The notes below the pieces were generated by a model. It saw nothing but the letters and a program-made list of their open reading frames with translations, was not told where the DNA came from and did no database searches. Below are positions 7,521 through 16,607 of a stretch of DNA of 32,202 bases, piece after piece. The stretch is taken from contig JAFAIN010000248.1 in the NCBI GenBank assembly GCA_019236695.1, positions 1-32,202 of the forward strand, read 5' to 3'. The translations under genes and the position numbers were made by a program. Source of the stretch: Acidobacteriota bacterium. Lineage in GTDB: Bacteria > Acidobacteriota > Terriglobia > Terriglobales > Acidobacteriaceae. Each line of letters opens with the position of its first letter. Within the stretch, counting starts at the first letter, position 1.

Positions 7521-10265
7521 ATGCGCCCCCTCTTACGCTGCGCTCTGATCGTGGTATTGCTTGCCGTTGCCGTTTACGGCCAGAAACAAACCGTTACGGA
7601 AACAAAAGAAGTTTCAGGGGGTGCAGAGAGCAGACCTGGGCAGATTGCGTGGTCGTTTCACGCCTACGCCGGGCCTGAGCTTCCGGAAGATCAGGGCATT
7701 ACCGGCCTTTGGCAGGATCTGCAGAAGCTGCGGACAACAGCGCGGCTGATGGCAACCGCGGCTCATCCGGATGACGAGCCGGGTGCGCTGTTGACCTTGG
7801 AAGCGCGCGGGCAAGGCGCCGCCGTCCTTATGATGGCGCTCACACGCGGCGAGGGCGGCCAGAACCGCACGGGCAGCGAACTGTTCGATGAGCTCGGGAT
7901 CCTGCGCACCCTGGAACTGCTGGCCGCTGACAAGTACTACGGCGTGGAGCGTCGGTTCAGCCATGCCGCCGACTTTGGTTTCTCAAAAACCGCGGAAGAA
8001 ACCCTGGAAAAATGGGGCGGACACGACCCAGTGCTCTCTGATATCGTCCGGGTCATACGCCAGTTCCGGCCTGACGTGCTGGTTTCCCGCTTTAGCGGCA
8101 CGCCGCGCGACGGCCATGGTAATCACCAGGCCTCAGGAATCTTGACTCGCGAAGCCTTCCGCGCCGCCGCCGATCCGAACCGCTTTCCCGAGCAGCTTCG
8201 CCGGGGTTTACAGCCCTGGCAGGCCAAAAAGCTCTATGTTTGCGGCTTTGCTGTCACAACCGGCACGATTGAGATCAATACTGGCGCGTATGCTCCAGTC
8301 CTCGGCGAATCCTACGCCCAGTTCTCGATTGAAGGATTAGCTCATCAGCTCTCGCAGATTCTTCCCCCCATTGTCGCTCCCGGCGACCGCACCGAAAGAT
8401 GCGAACTGGTGGACAGTGAGGGCATAGCCAAGTCCAGCTCTGAAAATGATCTTTTTGACGGAATTGACACTTCCCTTGCGGGGCTTGCGGCTCGTTTTGG
8501 CGCCGCTCAGACGCGGTTTTTGGCTGCCGGACTCCGCGAACTCGAGGGTTATGCGCAGCAGGCAATTGCCGCCTACACTGTGGCGGACCCCTCGCGATGC
8601 GCGCGCCCGCTGCTTGCTGGAGCGAGCGCAACCGCAAATCTACTGGCCCAGGTTCGAGCGTCGGCCCTTCCTGCCGCAAGCCGTGCCGAACTCGAGGCAG
8701 AACTGCAAACCAAACGTGACCAGTTTCACGATGCTGCGAATCTCGCCCTGGGAATCGAGTTGATGGCCAGCGTAGATCCAACCGGCGGTGCTCCCGCTCA
8801 GACCGGCCCTTTTGCCCAGCAGCCGCCGACAGCGCTGTTCGCCAACCCGAGTGAAACCTTCACGATCACGGCTCGCCTCTATAACCGCAGCACCGCTTCT
8901 GTGGAACCCACGGCCATTTCGCTGGATGTCCCCCCCGGCTGGAAAGTAGAAATTATCGAAGCCGCAAAACCCGCGGCCCTCGGCCCCAACCAAAACGCCC
9001 AGTCGCGCTTTCGAGTGACCGTCGCACCCAACGCCGAGTACACCCGCCCTTACTGGCACCGCGTTAACCAGCAGGAAGACGCCATGTACATCGTGGATGA
9101 TGCCCGCTGGGCGACTCTCCCGTTTCCTCCGCCTCCGGTGCGTGCAGTCGCGCAATACCGGGCCGATAAACTTGAAGGGGAAGCCCGTACTACGGTCGAG
9201 GCACGTTATGTCGATACCATCTATGGCCAGAAGGAACGACCGCTGGCGGTCGCGCCGGCCATCAGTCTGGAAGTGGAGCCGGATACGAATGTTGTGAATA
9301 CCAGCAGTGAGGGCACACCTCTGCGAATCAGCGTCTCGGTTCGCAACACCGCGCCCGAGAACATGCAAGGGACGCTGCGCCTAGCCGCTCCCGCGCAGTG
9401 GCGCGTGGAACCTTCGGAGCTTCCGGTAAAGTTGGGCGCCGACGAAACCACCAGTTACAGCTTCAGCGTAACCCCCGTGAACTTGAGGGAACAGCACTAC
9501 GAACTCCGGGCTTCCATGGAAGCCGGAGGCCGCCGATACGCTGAAGGTTTCCGCACGCTAACTCGCGGCGACCTCGGAGCCTTCTATTACTACTCTCCCG
9601 CCCGCCAGGATGTGAGTGCGGTCAGCGTCAAGCTTCCCGCAGGCCTTCGCACTGGCTACATCATGGGGGCAGGCGACGACATTCCGCAGGTCTTGAGCCA
9701 GATTGGAATGGATGTGCAGATCATCTCGCCGCAGGAACTGGCAAGCGGCGACCTGAGCCGCTACGGAACCATCATTCTCGGCATACGGGCCTACGATGTC
9801 CGGGCCGATGTGCGCAACTACAATCGCCGCTTGCTTGCATGGATGCAGAACGGCGGGACGCTCATCGTGCAGTACAACCAGAGCGTTGCGAGCTTCAATT
9901 CAGGCCACTACACGCCTTATCCCGCCACCGAAGCGAACCAGCGCGTCACGGTTGAGCAGGCGCCGGTGGAGATACTCGAGCCGCAGAACCCGGTATTGCG
10001 CTATCCCAACGCGATTACGACGCATGATTTTGACGATTGGGTGCAGGAACGCGGCCTGTATTTCATGGGCCAGTGGTCAAGCGAATACAGCCCGCTGCTG
10101 GCATGTTCCGATCCCGGCGAGCCGCTGCTCAAAGGCGGGCTTCTGCTGGCACACTACGGCCAGGGGATCTACATTTACACCGGCTACGCATTCTTCCGGC
10201 AACTGCCGGCGGGCGTGCCCGGGGCCATCCGGCTATTTGTGAACCTGGTAAGCGCGGGCCATTAA
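7521..10265 (+). CDS. Exported PIG-L/LmbE-family deacetylase with long C-terminal extension
   Basis: ATAAHPDDEPGALLTLEARGQGAAVLMMALTRGEGGQN (AHPDD zinc motif) and PRDGHGNHQASG; signal peptide MRPLLRCALIVVLLAVAVYGQ from ATG 7521. The ORF is open from 7473. C-terminal beta-rich repeats, then 'GTIILGIRAYDVRADVRNYNRRLLAWMQNGGTLIVQYNQ' resembling a GATase/ThuA-like fold. Confidence 0.85.
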   Translation: MRPLLRCALIVVLLAVAVYGQKQTVTETKEVSGGAESRPGQIAWSFHAYAGPELPEDQGITGLWQDLQKLRTTARLMATAAHPDDEPGALLTLEARGQGAAVLMMALTRGEGGQNRTGSELFDELGILRTLELLAADKYYGVERRFSHAADFGFSKTAEETLEKWGGHDPVLSDIVRVIRQFRPDVLVSRFSGTPRDGHGNHQASGILTREAFRAAADPNRFPEQLRRGLQPWQAKKLYVCGFAVTTGTIEINTGAYAPVLGESYAQFSIEGLAHQLSQILPPIVAPGDRTERCELVDSEGIAKSSSENDLFDGIDTSLAGLAARFGAAQTRFLAAGLRELEGYAQQAIAAYTVADPSRCARPLLAGASATANLLAQVRASALPAASRAELEAELQTKRDQFHDAANLALGIELMASVDPTGGAPAQTGPFAQQPPTALFANPSETFTITARLYNRSTASVEPTAISLDVPPGWKVEIIEAAKPAALGPNQNAQSRFRVTVAPNAEYTRPYWHRVNQQEDAMYIVDDARWATLPFPPPPVRAVAQYRADKLEGEARTTVEARYVDTIYGQKERPLAVAPAISLEVEPDTNVVNTSSEGTPLRISVSVRNTAPENMQGTLRLAAPAQWRVEPSELPVKLGADETTSYSFSVTPVNLREQHYELRASMEAGGRRYAEGFRTLTRGDLGAFYYYSPARQDVSAVSVKLPAGLRTGYIMGAGDDIPQVLSQIGMDVQIISPQELASGDLSRYGTIILGIRAYDVRADVRNYNRRLLAWMQNGGTLIVQYNQSVASFNSGHYTPYPATEANQRVTVEQAPVEILEPQNPVLRYPNAITTHDFDDWVQERGLYFMGQWSSEYSPLLACSDPGEPLLKGGLLLAHYGQGIYIYTGYAFFRQLPAGVPGAIRLFVNLVSAGH

Positions 10266-10290
10266 CACACCAATGCAAGGAGAGCTTTCT

Positions 10291-10881
10291 ATGCGAATCA
10301 TGGTTTTTCTTTTTGCCCTGGCAGCATCGGCTGCTGCACAGACACAGCCTTCCGCACCCGCCCCGAGTTCGAACCAACCGGCCGCCCCGGCCAGCATTTC
10401 GGCCGTTGTCGATCGCGAGGTCAGCAATTACGAACGCCTGCTGGTGAATGCCGCCGATGCCATGCCGGAGGACAAATTCAATTTCAATCCGGCAAGCCTG
10501 AATATCCCCGGCGCGGCTTATAAGGATGTGCGCACCTTCGCAACGCTTCTCAAACACACCGCTACGGCTAATTACTTTTACTGGGGCGCTGTGTCCGGAG
10601 AAAAGCCGCCTGACAGCATTAAAGGCCCCAATGGCCCTGACGAACTGAAGACCAAAGCTGAGATCATTCAGTTTCTGAAGGATTCATTTGCCGCAGGTCA
10701 TCGCGCGGCCAGGATGCTCACCACGGAGAATGCGCTCGAAGCGGTACAAGTACGAAACCAGAACGGAGCGCGGCTATATTTCGCGACCAATGCCGTTATC
10801 CATTGCGCCGATGAATACGGCCAGGTGGTTGAGTATCTGCGCATGAACGGGATTGTTCCGCCTGCCAGCGCCGGGAGATAG
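10291..10881 (+). CDS. Exported DinB-family protein
   Basis: Signal peptide MRIMVFLFALAASAAAQ; ISAVVDREVSNYERLLVNAADAMPEDKFNF; VIHCADEYGQVVEYLRMNGIVPPAS C-terminal DinB signature. SD aaggagag at 10277-10284 before ATG 10291. Confidence 0.8.
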   Translation: MRIMVFLFALAASAAAQTQPSAPAPSSNQPAAPASISAVVDREVSNYERLLVNAADAMPEDKFNFNPASLNIPGAAYKDVRTFATLLKHTATANYFYWGAVSGEKPPDSIKGPNGPDELKTKAEIIQFLKDSFAAGHRAARMLTTENALEAVQVRNQNGARLYFATNAVIHCADEYGQVVEYLRMNGIVPPASAGR

Positions 10882-10962
10882 CCACCGGCACGAGCACCTC
10901 TGAACCCATGTGCCGCCAAATCCGGGCGGGCACATGGCGCGCTGTGAGGCCCAGGAACTCGC

Positions 10963-12432
10963 TTGCCTTCCGCAGAATATCCCGAGCCCCAGTCAGGCCA
11001 CCTGGCTCGAGGCCTAAGCCTGCGGGGCGCGACCACGCTGAACATGATCGACATGATCGGCGTGGGACCATTCATCACAATCCCGCTGATGGTGACTGCG
11101 ATGGGTGGCCCGCAGGCAATGCTCGGCTGGATCCTGGGCGCGTTGTTTGCGATGTGCGACGGCCTGGTGTGGGCGGAACTCGGGGCCGCCATGCCGCGCG
11201 CGGGAGGCTCGTATTACTACTTGAAGGAAATCTATGGACCGAAGGGTTTGGGCCGCCTGCTCTCCTTTCTGTTCGTCTGGCAATTGTCCTTCAGCGCCCC
11301 TCTTTCGATCGCTTCCGGCTGTGTCGGCCTCGGCCGGTATGCCGGCTATCTCTGGCCGGGGCTCATCGCAGGCAGTGAACATCGCCTCGCGATCCGTGTT
11401 CCGCTGCTCGGCCCACTCGCTATAACGTCCGTGGTAAACGGCGGAACACTGGTTGCAATCGCGGCGTGTGTTCTGGTTGTAGCTCTCTTGTATCGGCGCA
11501 TCACGATGATCAGCCGCCTCTCGGCGATGCTTGCGGCAGGCGTCCTGGGCACAGTTGGATGGGTCATCATCTCCGGCTTTCGACACTTCAACGCTGCCCG
11601 CGCGTTTAGCTTTCCTCCCGGCGCATTTGCCCTGGATTCGAATTTCTTTCTCGGCCTGGGCGCTGCGATGCTGGTGGCGACGTATGACTATTGGGGCTAC
11701 TACAACGTCTGTTTCCTGGGTGAGGAAGTGGAGAAACCCGAGCGCAATATCCCACGGGCGTTGATTCTCTCGATTGCGCTGGTGGCGGTGCTGTACCTCG
11801 CTATGAACATCAGCATTCTCGGCGTTGTGCCCTGGCGCGAGTTGCAGAACGTACACGCCAACACCCGCTACTACGTCGTATCGACACTCATGGAGCGTCT
11901 TTATGGCCGCTGGGCAGGGAGTCTGGCCGCGGTGCTGATCATGTGGACTGCGTTTGCCTCCGTATTCTCTCTGCTGCTCGGCTACTCGCGAGTGCCCTAT
12001 GCCGCCGCCCTGGACGGCAACTATTTTCGGGTGTTCGCGAAACTGCACCCTCGGGGCCGTTTTCCTTACATTTCGGTGCTCGCACTGGGCGCCGTAGCAT
12101 CCGCGGCCTGTTTCTTGCGGCTGGACGACCTGATTTCGAAGCTTGTGGTAATTCGCATCATGATGCAGTTTCTTCTGCAGACCATTGGGGTCATGGTGTT
12201 GCGCGTAAAGCGGCCTGATATGCCGCGCCCGTTTCGAATTTGGCTCTACCCCGTCCCTGCGCTGCTGGCAACAGCCGGCTTTTTGTTCGTCCTCATCGAG
12301 CGGCCAAATTTTGCCAATGAACTTCGTTGGGGAGCAGCAGTCATTGTGCTCGGCACATGCGTCTTTTTGCTCCGCTCGGCTGTACGCAAAGAATGGCCGT
12401 TTGCGGCCCCGCGCATTCGCGCCTCAAACTGA
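10963..12432 (+). CDS. APC-superfamily amino acid permease
   Basis: Multiple TM segments; MIDMIGVGPFITIPLMVTAMGGPQAMLGWILGALFAMCDGLVWAELGAAMPRAGGSYYYLKEIYGPK is a classic APC N-terminus. TTG start. Confidence 0.9.
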   Translation: MPSAEYPEPQSGHLARGLSLRGATTLNMIDMIGVGPFITIPLMVTAMGGPQAMLGWILGALFAMCDGLVWAELGAAMPRAGGSYYYLKEIYGPKGLGRLLSFLFVWQLSFSAPLSIASGCVGLGRYAGYLWPGLIAGSEHRLAIRVPLLGPLAITSVVNGGTLVAIAACVLVVALLYRRITMISRLSAMLAAGVLGTVGWVIISGFRHFNAARAFSFPPGAFALDSNFFLGLGAAMLVATYDYWGYYNVCFLGEEVEKPERNIPRALILSIALVAVLYLAMNISILGVVPWRELQNVHANTRYYVVSTLMERLYGRWAGSLAAVLIMWTAFASVFSLLLGYSRVPYAAALDGNYFRVFAKLHPRGRFPYISVLALGAVASAACFLRLDDLISKLVVIRIMMQFLLQTIGVMVLRVKRPDMPRPFRIWLYPVPALLATAGFLFVLIERPNFANELRWGAAVIVLGTCVFLLRSAVRKEWPFAAPRIRASN

Positions 12433-12458
12433 CCGAACTCATGGCGCATAATTAGGGC

Positions 12459-13595
12459 ATGGCGCATCGTACATTTCGCGATCTTGTCTCTGAATACGAT
12501 CTGCTGGCGCCTCTGGAGCGCGCCAGCACCATCCCTGCGAACTGGTATCGCGACCGCCGCGTGGCTCAGGCCGAAGCATCCTGTGTTTTCGGCGCGAGTT
12601 GGCAGTGTGTTGCCCGCGCGGATCAAATTGCGGAGCCGGGGCAATTTGTAAGCACCGAAATCTCCGGGGAACCCATTCTCGTGGTGCGCGGCGCCGACTG
12701 CCATTTGCGCGGATTTTTTAATGTCTGCCGCCATCATGCTGCCGCCGTGGCCACCGCGCCGTGCGGGTCGGCGTCAGTTTTTAAGTGCCCATACCATGGG
12801 TGGACTTACGGGCTCGATGGAACCCTGAGGGGCGCTCCCGATTTTTCTGCCGTTCAGGACTTCGACCCCGCCAGTTACGGCCTGGCTCCCGTGCTGGCCG
12901 AGCAATGGCAGCAATTCGTATTCGTCAATCTCGACCTGGGTGCGCCCACGCTTGACTCGTATGTGGGAGATTTTGCGTTCCGGGCCGCCTCGCTTGGGCT
13001 TACCGAGCTTCGGTTTGTGGAGCGGCGCGAGTATGAGCTGAAATGCAACTGGAAGGTCTTCGTTGATAATTATCTTGACGGCGGTTATCACGTTCCCTAC
13101 GTTCACAAAGCCCTGAACAGCGTTCTGGATTACCGGCAGTACACGGTTGAAACTGCTGGCCGCGCCTGTCTCCAGTCCAGCCCGGTTGACAGCGCCTCGG
13201 CGGTAGACGAATCGTTAGGCAGAACACGGCGTGGCGCCGCCTATTATTTCTGGTTCTATCCCAACTTTATGCTGAACTGGTATGAGGGAGTGCTCGATAC
13301 CAACCTCGTGCTCCCCGCCGGAATTGACAGGACCCGCGTGATTTTCGACTTCTACTTCGGACCGGAATTCGATGAGGAGGCGGCGCGCAACAGCATTGCG
13401 GTAAGCGAACACATTCAGGATGAGGATGTGGCAATTTGCGAAGCTGTTCAGCGCGGGCTTGGATCGCGTGCCTACAGCACCGGTCGCCTTTCGGTCCGGC
13501 GCGAAGCCGGCGAGCACTTGTTCCACCGCTTGCTGGCGAACGATTTGCGGCGAGCAGCAGAATTACTGCCTGCTCAGGCGTTGTCGCCCGAGTAG
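12459..13595 (+). CDS. Rieske-type aromatic ring-hydroxylating oxygenase alpha subunit-like
   Basis: CRHHAAAVATAPCGSASVFKCPYHGWTYGLDG (CxH...CxxH Rieske motif); NWKVFVDNYLDGGYHVPYVH catalytic-domain iron ligands. Confidence 0.92.
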   Translation: MAHRTFRDLVSEYDLLAPLERASTIPANWYRDRRVAQAEASCVFGASWQCVARADQIAEPGQFVSTEISGEPILVVRGADCHLRGFFNVCRHHAAAVATAPCGSASVFKCPYHGWTYGLDGTLRGAPDFSAVQDFDPASYGLAPVLAEQWQQFVFVNLDLGAPTLDSYVGDFAFRAASLGLTELRFVERREYELKCNWKVFVDNYLDGGYHVPYVHKALNSVLDYRQYTVETAGRACLQSSPVDSASAVDESLGRTRRGAAYYFWFYPNFMLNWYEGVLDTNLVLPAGIDRTRVIFDFYFGPEFDEEAARNSIAVSEHIQDEDVAICEAVQRGLGSRAYSTGRLSVRREAGEHLFHRLLANDLRRAAELLPAQALSPE

Positions 13596-13600
13596 CACGG

Positions 13601-14524
13601 CTACTTTGGAGGAGTACCAGCTCCGATTGCTGGGTGGTTGGACTGCTGTTGAGCGATCTGGTCTGTGCTTGGGTTGTATTCCTCAAGCATGTGAATTCCC
13701 TGAGCCAATGTGATGTGGCCGTGTACCGGATGAAAGTCACTGAGGTTTTCGGTTTCGTGGATGTGCAGGGCCTTGAACATCAATTCCTTGCCCTCAAAAT
13801 TGAGTTTGGTCTCTACCAACTCCCAGCGCCCCTCTCCTACGTCGCGTTGCTCGATTTCGAAGCTACCGCCGCTGTTCAGCCGGCCCAGAATGCCCCATCC
13901 GAACTCAACATCGCGAATCAGCTTTGCCTGGAGCCTGACAATGCGGTTTACGCTGGGATCGACCCACATCGTCCCCTGCATTCCTTCCAACACGCGGAGG
14001 TCGCGATTGGGAGCAACGTACGCCGGATTCGGATTGAAGCTCAGCCGCAACAACGACCCGCCATTCGCGCCCGGCTCCTCTCCTGCATAGCTGTAAAGGA
14101 ATGCTCTGGGAAAAGCAGCCAGCAAGCGATCGCTCCGCTGCTCATCCTCTCTTTGCCGATTGCGGCGTTGCTGCCACGCAGCAGGATCCTTCAGGTAGTG
14201 GTTCAGCCTCTGCTCTTCCGCTTTTTGCTGATCCGATGTCAACGGCTGCCCTTTTAGAGCAATGACCCGCGCCACTGAGCCATCATCAATCTCGAGGATT
14301 TCCCGGAGTTCGTCCCGGTCAGGTGTGACCCGATGCAGGCGATACATCAAATGGGCTTTTGCGCCGTTATTCGCCAGTTGTTGCTGCACGGCCCGGGACA
14401 CCAACTCATTCGCCGAGATCCGGGCCGCCTGCCGGGCTGAGGCCGCGCGGGGTCCAACAAAGCACATTGCCGCCAAAAAGCCCAGCATGCCTGCCCGGCA
14501 AGTAGATTTGATATGGAAGCTCAT
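13601..14524 (-). CDS. Conserved exported protein of unknown function
   Basis: Full-length ORF with signal-like N-terminus (MSFHIKSTCRAGMLGFLAAMCFVGPRAASA), converging with the Rieske gene 5 bp away. LRLSFNPNPAYVAPNRDLRVLEGMQGTMWVDPSVNRIVRLQAKL resembles LolA/LolB-like beta folds. Confidence 0.75.
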   Translation of the reverse strand: MSFHIKSTCRAGMLGFLAAMCFVGPRAASARQAARISANELVSRAVQQQLANNGAKAHLMYRLHRVTPDRDELREILEIDDGSVARVIALKGQPLTSDQQKAEEQRLNHYLKDPAAWQQRRNRQREDEQRSDRLLAAFPRAFLYSYAGEEPGANGGSLLRLSFNPNPAYVAPNRDLRVLEGMQGTMWVDPSVNRIVRLQAKLIRDVEFGWGILGRLNSGGSFEIEQRDVGEGRWELVETKLNFEGKELMFKALHIHETENLSDFHPVHGHITLAQGIHMLEEYNPSTDQIAQQQSNHPAIGAGTPPK

Positions 14525-14976
14525 GCGTGGCTAAACAATTAAGACGGGTTTCCGCTGGTTCAAGTTGCATTTTCGGCAACCTGTTCCCTGTTCGAAGCCG
14601 GATCGGAGCGGATGGAGCCTGCGATTGCTGCAGGCATATCGGCCCGCCTGGAAAGGCAGTCCCATTACTGGCATCCAGGTCGCTCGCGATCGGAACCGCT
14701 GTTCCCCTGGTTTCAGTTCCGCTCAAACGAACGACGCTCCAAGCGGGCCGATGACTGTTCACAAGCAAGGCAACAGCCAAACTATGACTGCTGTACCGTC
14801 AAGAGACCCTCCGGTTATGCCCATCGAATCAGGCATTTGGGACATCGAACCTGAGCCCGCGCCTTTTGATTGGTTTAAGGGTTGTGTATTGCTCAGTAAG
14901 TTATCACTTCGTTTGCCACCGATAGGAATCCGGCTGCTCATTTTCTCCGATTCTCCGAACCCGACCCCCTGCAATC

Positions 14977-15001
14977 GCCCTCGCCATGCCGGCGAGAGGG
15001 G
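14977..15001 (-). terminator. Possible hairpin terminator downstream of the isochorismatase-like gene
   Basis: cctcgcc-atgcc-ggcgag(a)gg dyad just 3' of the minus-strand CDS; weak U-tract. Confidence 0.35.
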
Positions 15002-15021
15002 CCGTCCCGGCGAATTTAGCC

Positions 15022-15624
15022 CTACTGCTTGAGCCAGGGCAGCATCTGCTTGAATGCCTGCGTGCCAGACCCTTTCAGCAGTTCATAGATCGCCATCTCA
15101 GTCGTAGAGATTACGGCCCCGGCATCACGTAACCGCTCCAAACCGATTCGCCAATTGAACTCAGAGCGGGAGCCCACGGCATCAGCAATGACGTGAACCG
15201 CGTAGCCGCGCTCTAATGCGGCGAGTGCGGTCTGGAGGACGCAGATATGAGTCTCCATACCCAGGATGACGAGCTGCTCCCGATGTGCGCTGGCTGCTGT
15301 GGCGGCGCAAAACGCCTGGCTCCCGAAACAACTGAAGTCCTGCTTGTCGTAAATTTCGGTCCCGCCAGGAAGAAGGTCGTTGATCGCCGGAACCGTTGGG
15401 CCAAGGCCGCGGGCGTACTGAGTTGTGGCCAGCACCGGCAACCTGAGAATGCCGGCCAGTCTGAGAAACAATCGTGCGTTGCGCACGAGCCTCTCGCCTT
15501 CGAAAATAGGAGGCAGCAACTTTTCCTGTATGTCCACGATCACCAGGGCTGCTTTTGCGGGGTCAAGAGTGCTGCTCGCCCCTGCAGCACAACTCCGGGG
15601 GAGACCTTCCAATGTAGTTCCCAT
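15022..15624 (-). CDS. Isochorismatase-like cysteine hydrolase
   Basis: AALVIVDIQEKLLPPIFEGERLVRNARLFLRLAGILRLPVLATTQYARGLG...VILGMETHICVLQTALAALERGYAVHVIADAVGSR: Asp-Lys-Cys triad context. Confidence 0.88.
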   Translation of the reverse strand: MGTTLEGLPRSCAAGASSTLDPAKAALVIVDIQEKLLPPIFEGERLVRNARLFLRLAGILRLPVLATTQYARGLGPTVPAINDLLPGGTEIYDKQDFSCFGSQAFCAATAASAHREQLVILGMETHICVLQTALAALERGYAVHVIADAVGSRSEFNWRIGLERLRDAGAVISTTEMAIYELLKGSGTQAFKQMLPWLKQ

Positions 15625-15679
15625 ACCTGAATTGTACTCACCGGAACCCGGAGCCTTCCCGACAGAATGTTTCAGGCGG

Positions 15680-15706
15680 TGACAAATTTTGTTGCCAGTT
15701 TGTGTC
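15680..15706. promoter_or_regulatory. Possible activator-binding dyad upstream of pilin 1
   Basis: TGACAAATTTTGTTGCCAGTTTGTGTC; contains a GTGTC half-site (15702-15706) about 124 bp upstream of the -24 element. Confidence 0.25.
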
Positions 15707-15829
15707 GAGCGCCCCGTCCGCCCCTGCCCGTGACGGGAGGTGCCAGGCTTATCTGGTTACGGATGTGCTGCCTCACAATTCATGGGGTTGCAGAGAATTA
15801 TGGCATGGCACACGACGCGCTGGGGCCTA

Positions 15830-15845
15830 TGGCATTGAGGATGCA
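15830..15845 (+). promoter_or_regulatory. Sigma-54-type -24/-12 element of pilin gene 1
   Basis: TGGCATTGAGGATGCA = TGGC-N8-TGCA, consensus TGGCACG-N4-TTGCW spacing. A second candidate TGGCACACGACGCGCT lies at 15806-15821. Confidence 0.6.
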
Positions 15846-15946
15846 ACTGTCCGTCCACGTGAGGGGAGAGAGCCCGCACCGGCGACTCGCCTATCCGCAC
15901 GCATATTTCTGCGGCAGGTATTGTGCCCCCGGAGACACAAAAATCA

Positions 15947-16420
15947 ATGCGTAAACAAAAAGGCTTTTCACTGATCGAGTTGCTCATTGTGGTCGCCATC
16001 ATCCTGATCATCGCGGCGATCGCCGTGCCAAACCTGTTGCGCTCACGCATGGCTGCCAATGAGGCCTCCGCGGTGGGCACCATTCGAACAATCAACACGG
16101 CGCAAGTAACGTACGCCAGCACTTATCCGAGCACGGGGTACACTGCGCTTTCGTCGCTCGGCGGAGCCTCGCCCTGCACACCCGGCCCGACTAGTGCCTG
16201 CATCATCGACCCGACAGTTTCAGGAGGCGGCGTGAAGAGTGGTTTCACCTTCGCCTCGGCCGCGGGCGCGGGCACGCCCTCGATTGCGTTCACGGCGAAC
16301 GGCAACCCGGTAACGTTTGGAACCACCGGGATGCGCAATTTCTTCTCCGATGACAGCTTTGTCATTCGCTACAGCACCAACGGTAATCCGGCAACCGTGA
16401 GCGATACACCGCTCCAGTAG
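15947..16420 (+). CDS. Type IV pilin (paralog 1)
   Basis: MRKQKG|FSLIELLIVVAIILIIAAIAVPNLLRSRMAANEASAVGTIRTINTAQVTY: class III prepilin leader, F1/E5, hydrophobic helix. Confidence 0.95.
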   Translation: MRKQKGFSLIELLIVVAIILIIAAIAVPNLLRSRMAANEASAVGTIRTINTAQVTYASTYPSTGYTALSSLGGASPCTPGPTSACIIDPTVSGGGVKSGFTFASAAGAGTPSIAFTANGNPVTFGTTGMRNFFSDDSFVIRYSTNGNPATVSDTPLQ

Positions 16421-16441
16421 ACCTCGTTTTTGTCCTCTATC

Positions 16442-16473
16442 GCACAAAGCACGGCCACGGCCGTGCTTTGTGC
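16442..16473 (+). terminator. Perfect long hairpin after pilin 1
   Basis: GCACAAAGCACGGCC-ac-GGCCGTGCTTTGTGC, perfect 15-bp stem, followed by tttggg. Confidence 0.7.
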
Positions 16474-16559
16474 TTTGGGTCATGCTCGAGACCCTTCTTC
16501 CCACATTTCCTGGGCCACCAGACCTTCGATTAGGAGCATTCGCCTCTGGCGCCTAGAAG

Positions 16560-16575
16560 TGGCTGCCTGCGTGCA
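16560..16575 (+). promoter_or_regulatory. Sigma-54-type -24/-12 element of pilin gene 2
   Basis: TGGCTGCCTGCGTGCA = TGGC-N8-TGCA, 32 bp upstream of the ATG. Confidence 0.55.
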
Positions 16576-16607
16576 CTGGAACTCATGCTGGGCCCCTGGA
16601 GTCGAAC

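Noticed and set aside
11014-12048. 344-aa minus-strand ORF opposite the permease
   Set aside because: Composition (His/Gln/Arg-rich) is a typical antisense of a hydrophobic membrane protein.
15923-15946. Upstream in-frame start of pilin 1 (MPPETQKS...)
   Set aside because: The ATG at 15947 gives MRKQKG, the same 6-residue leader as the other two pilins.
15850-15946. Possible c-di-GMP (GEMM) riboswitch in the pilin 1 5' UTR
   Set aside because: Checked for GGCAAACC/CGCAAAGC-like GEMM core motifs; none seen.
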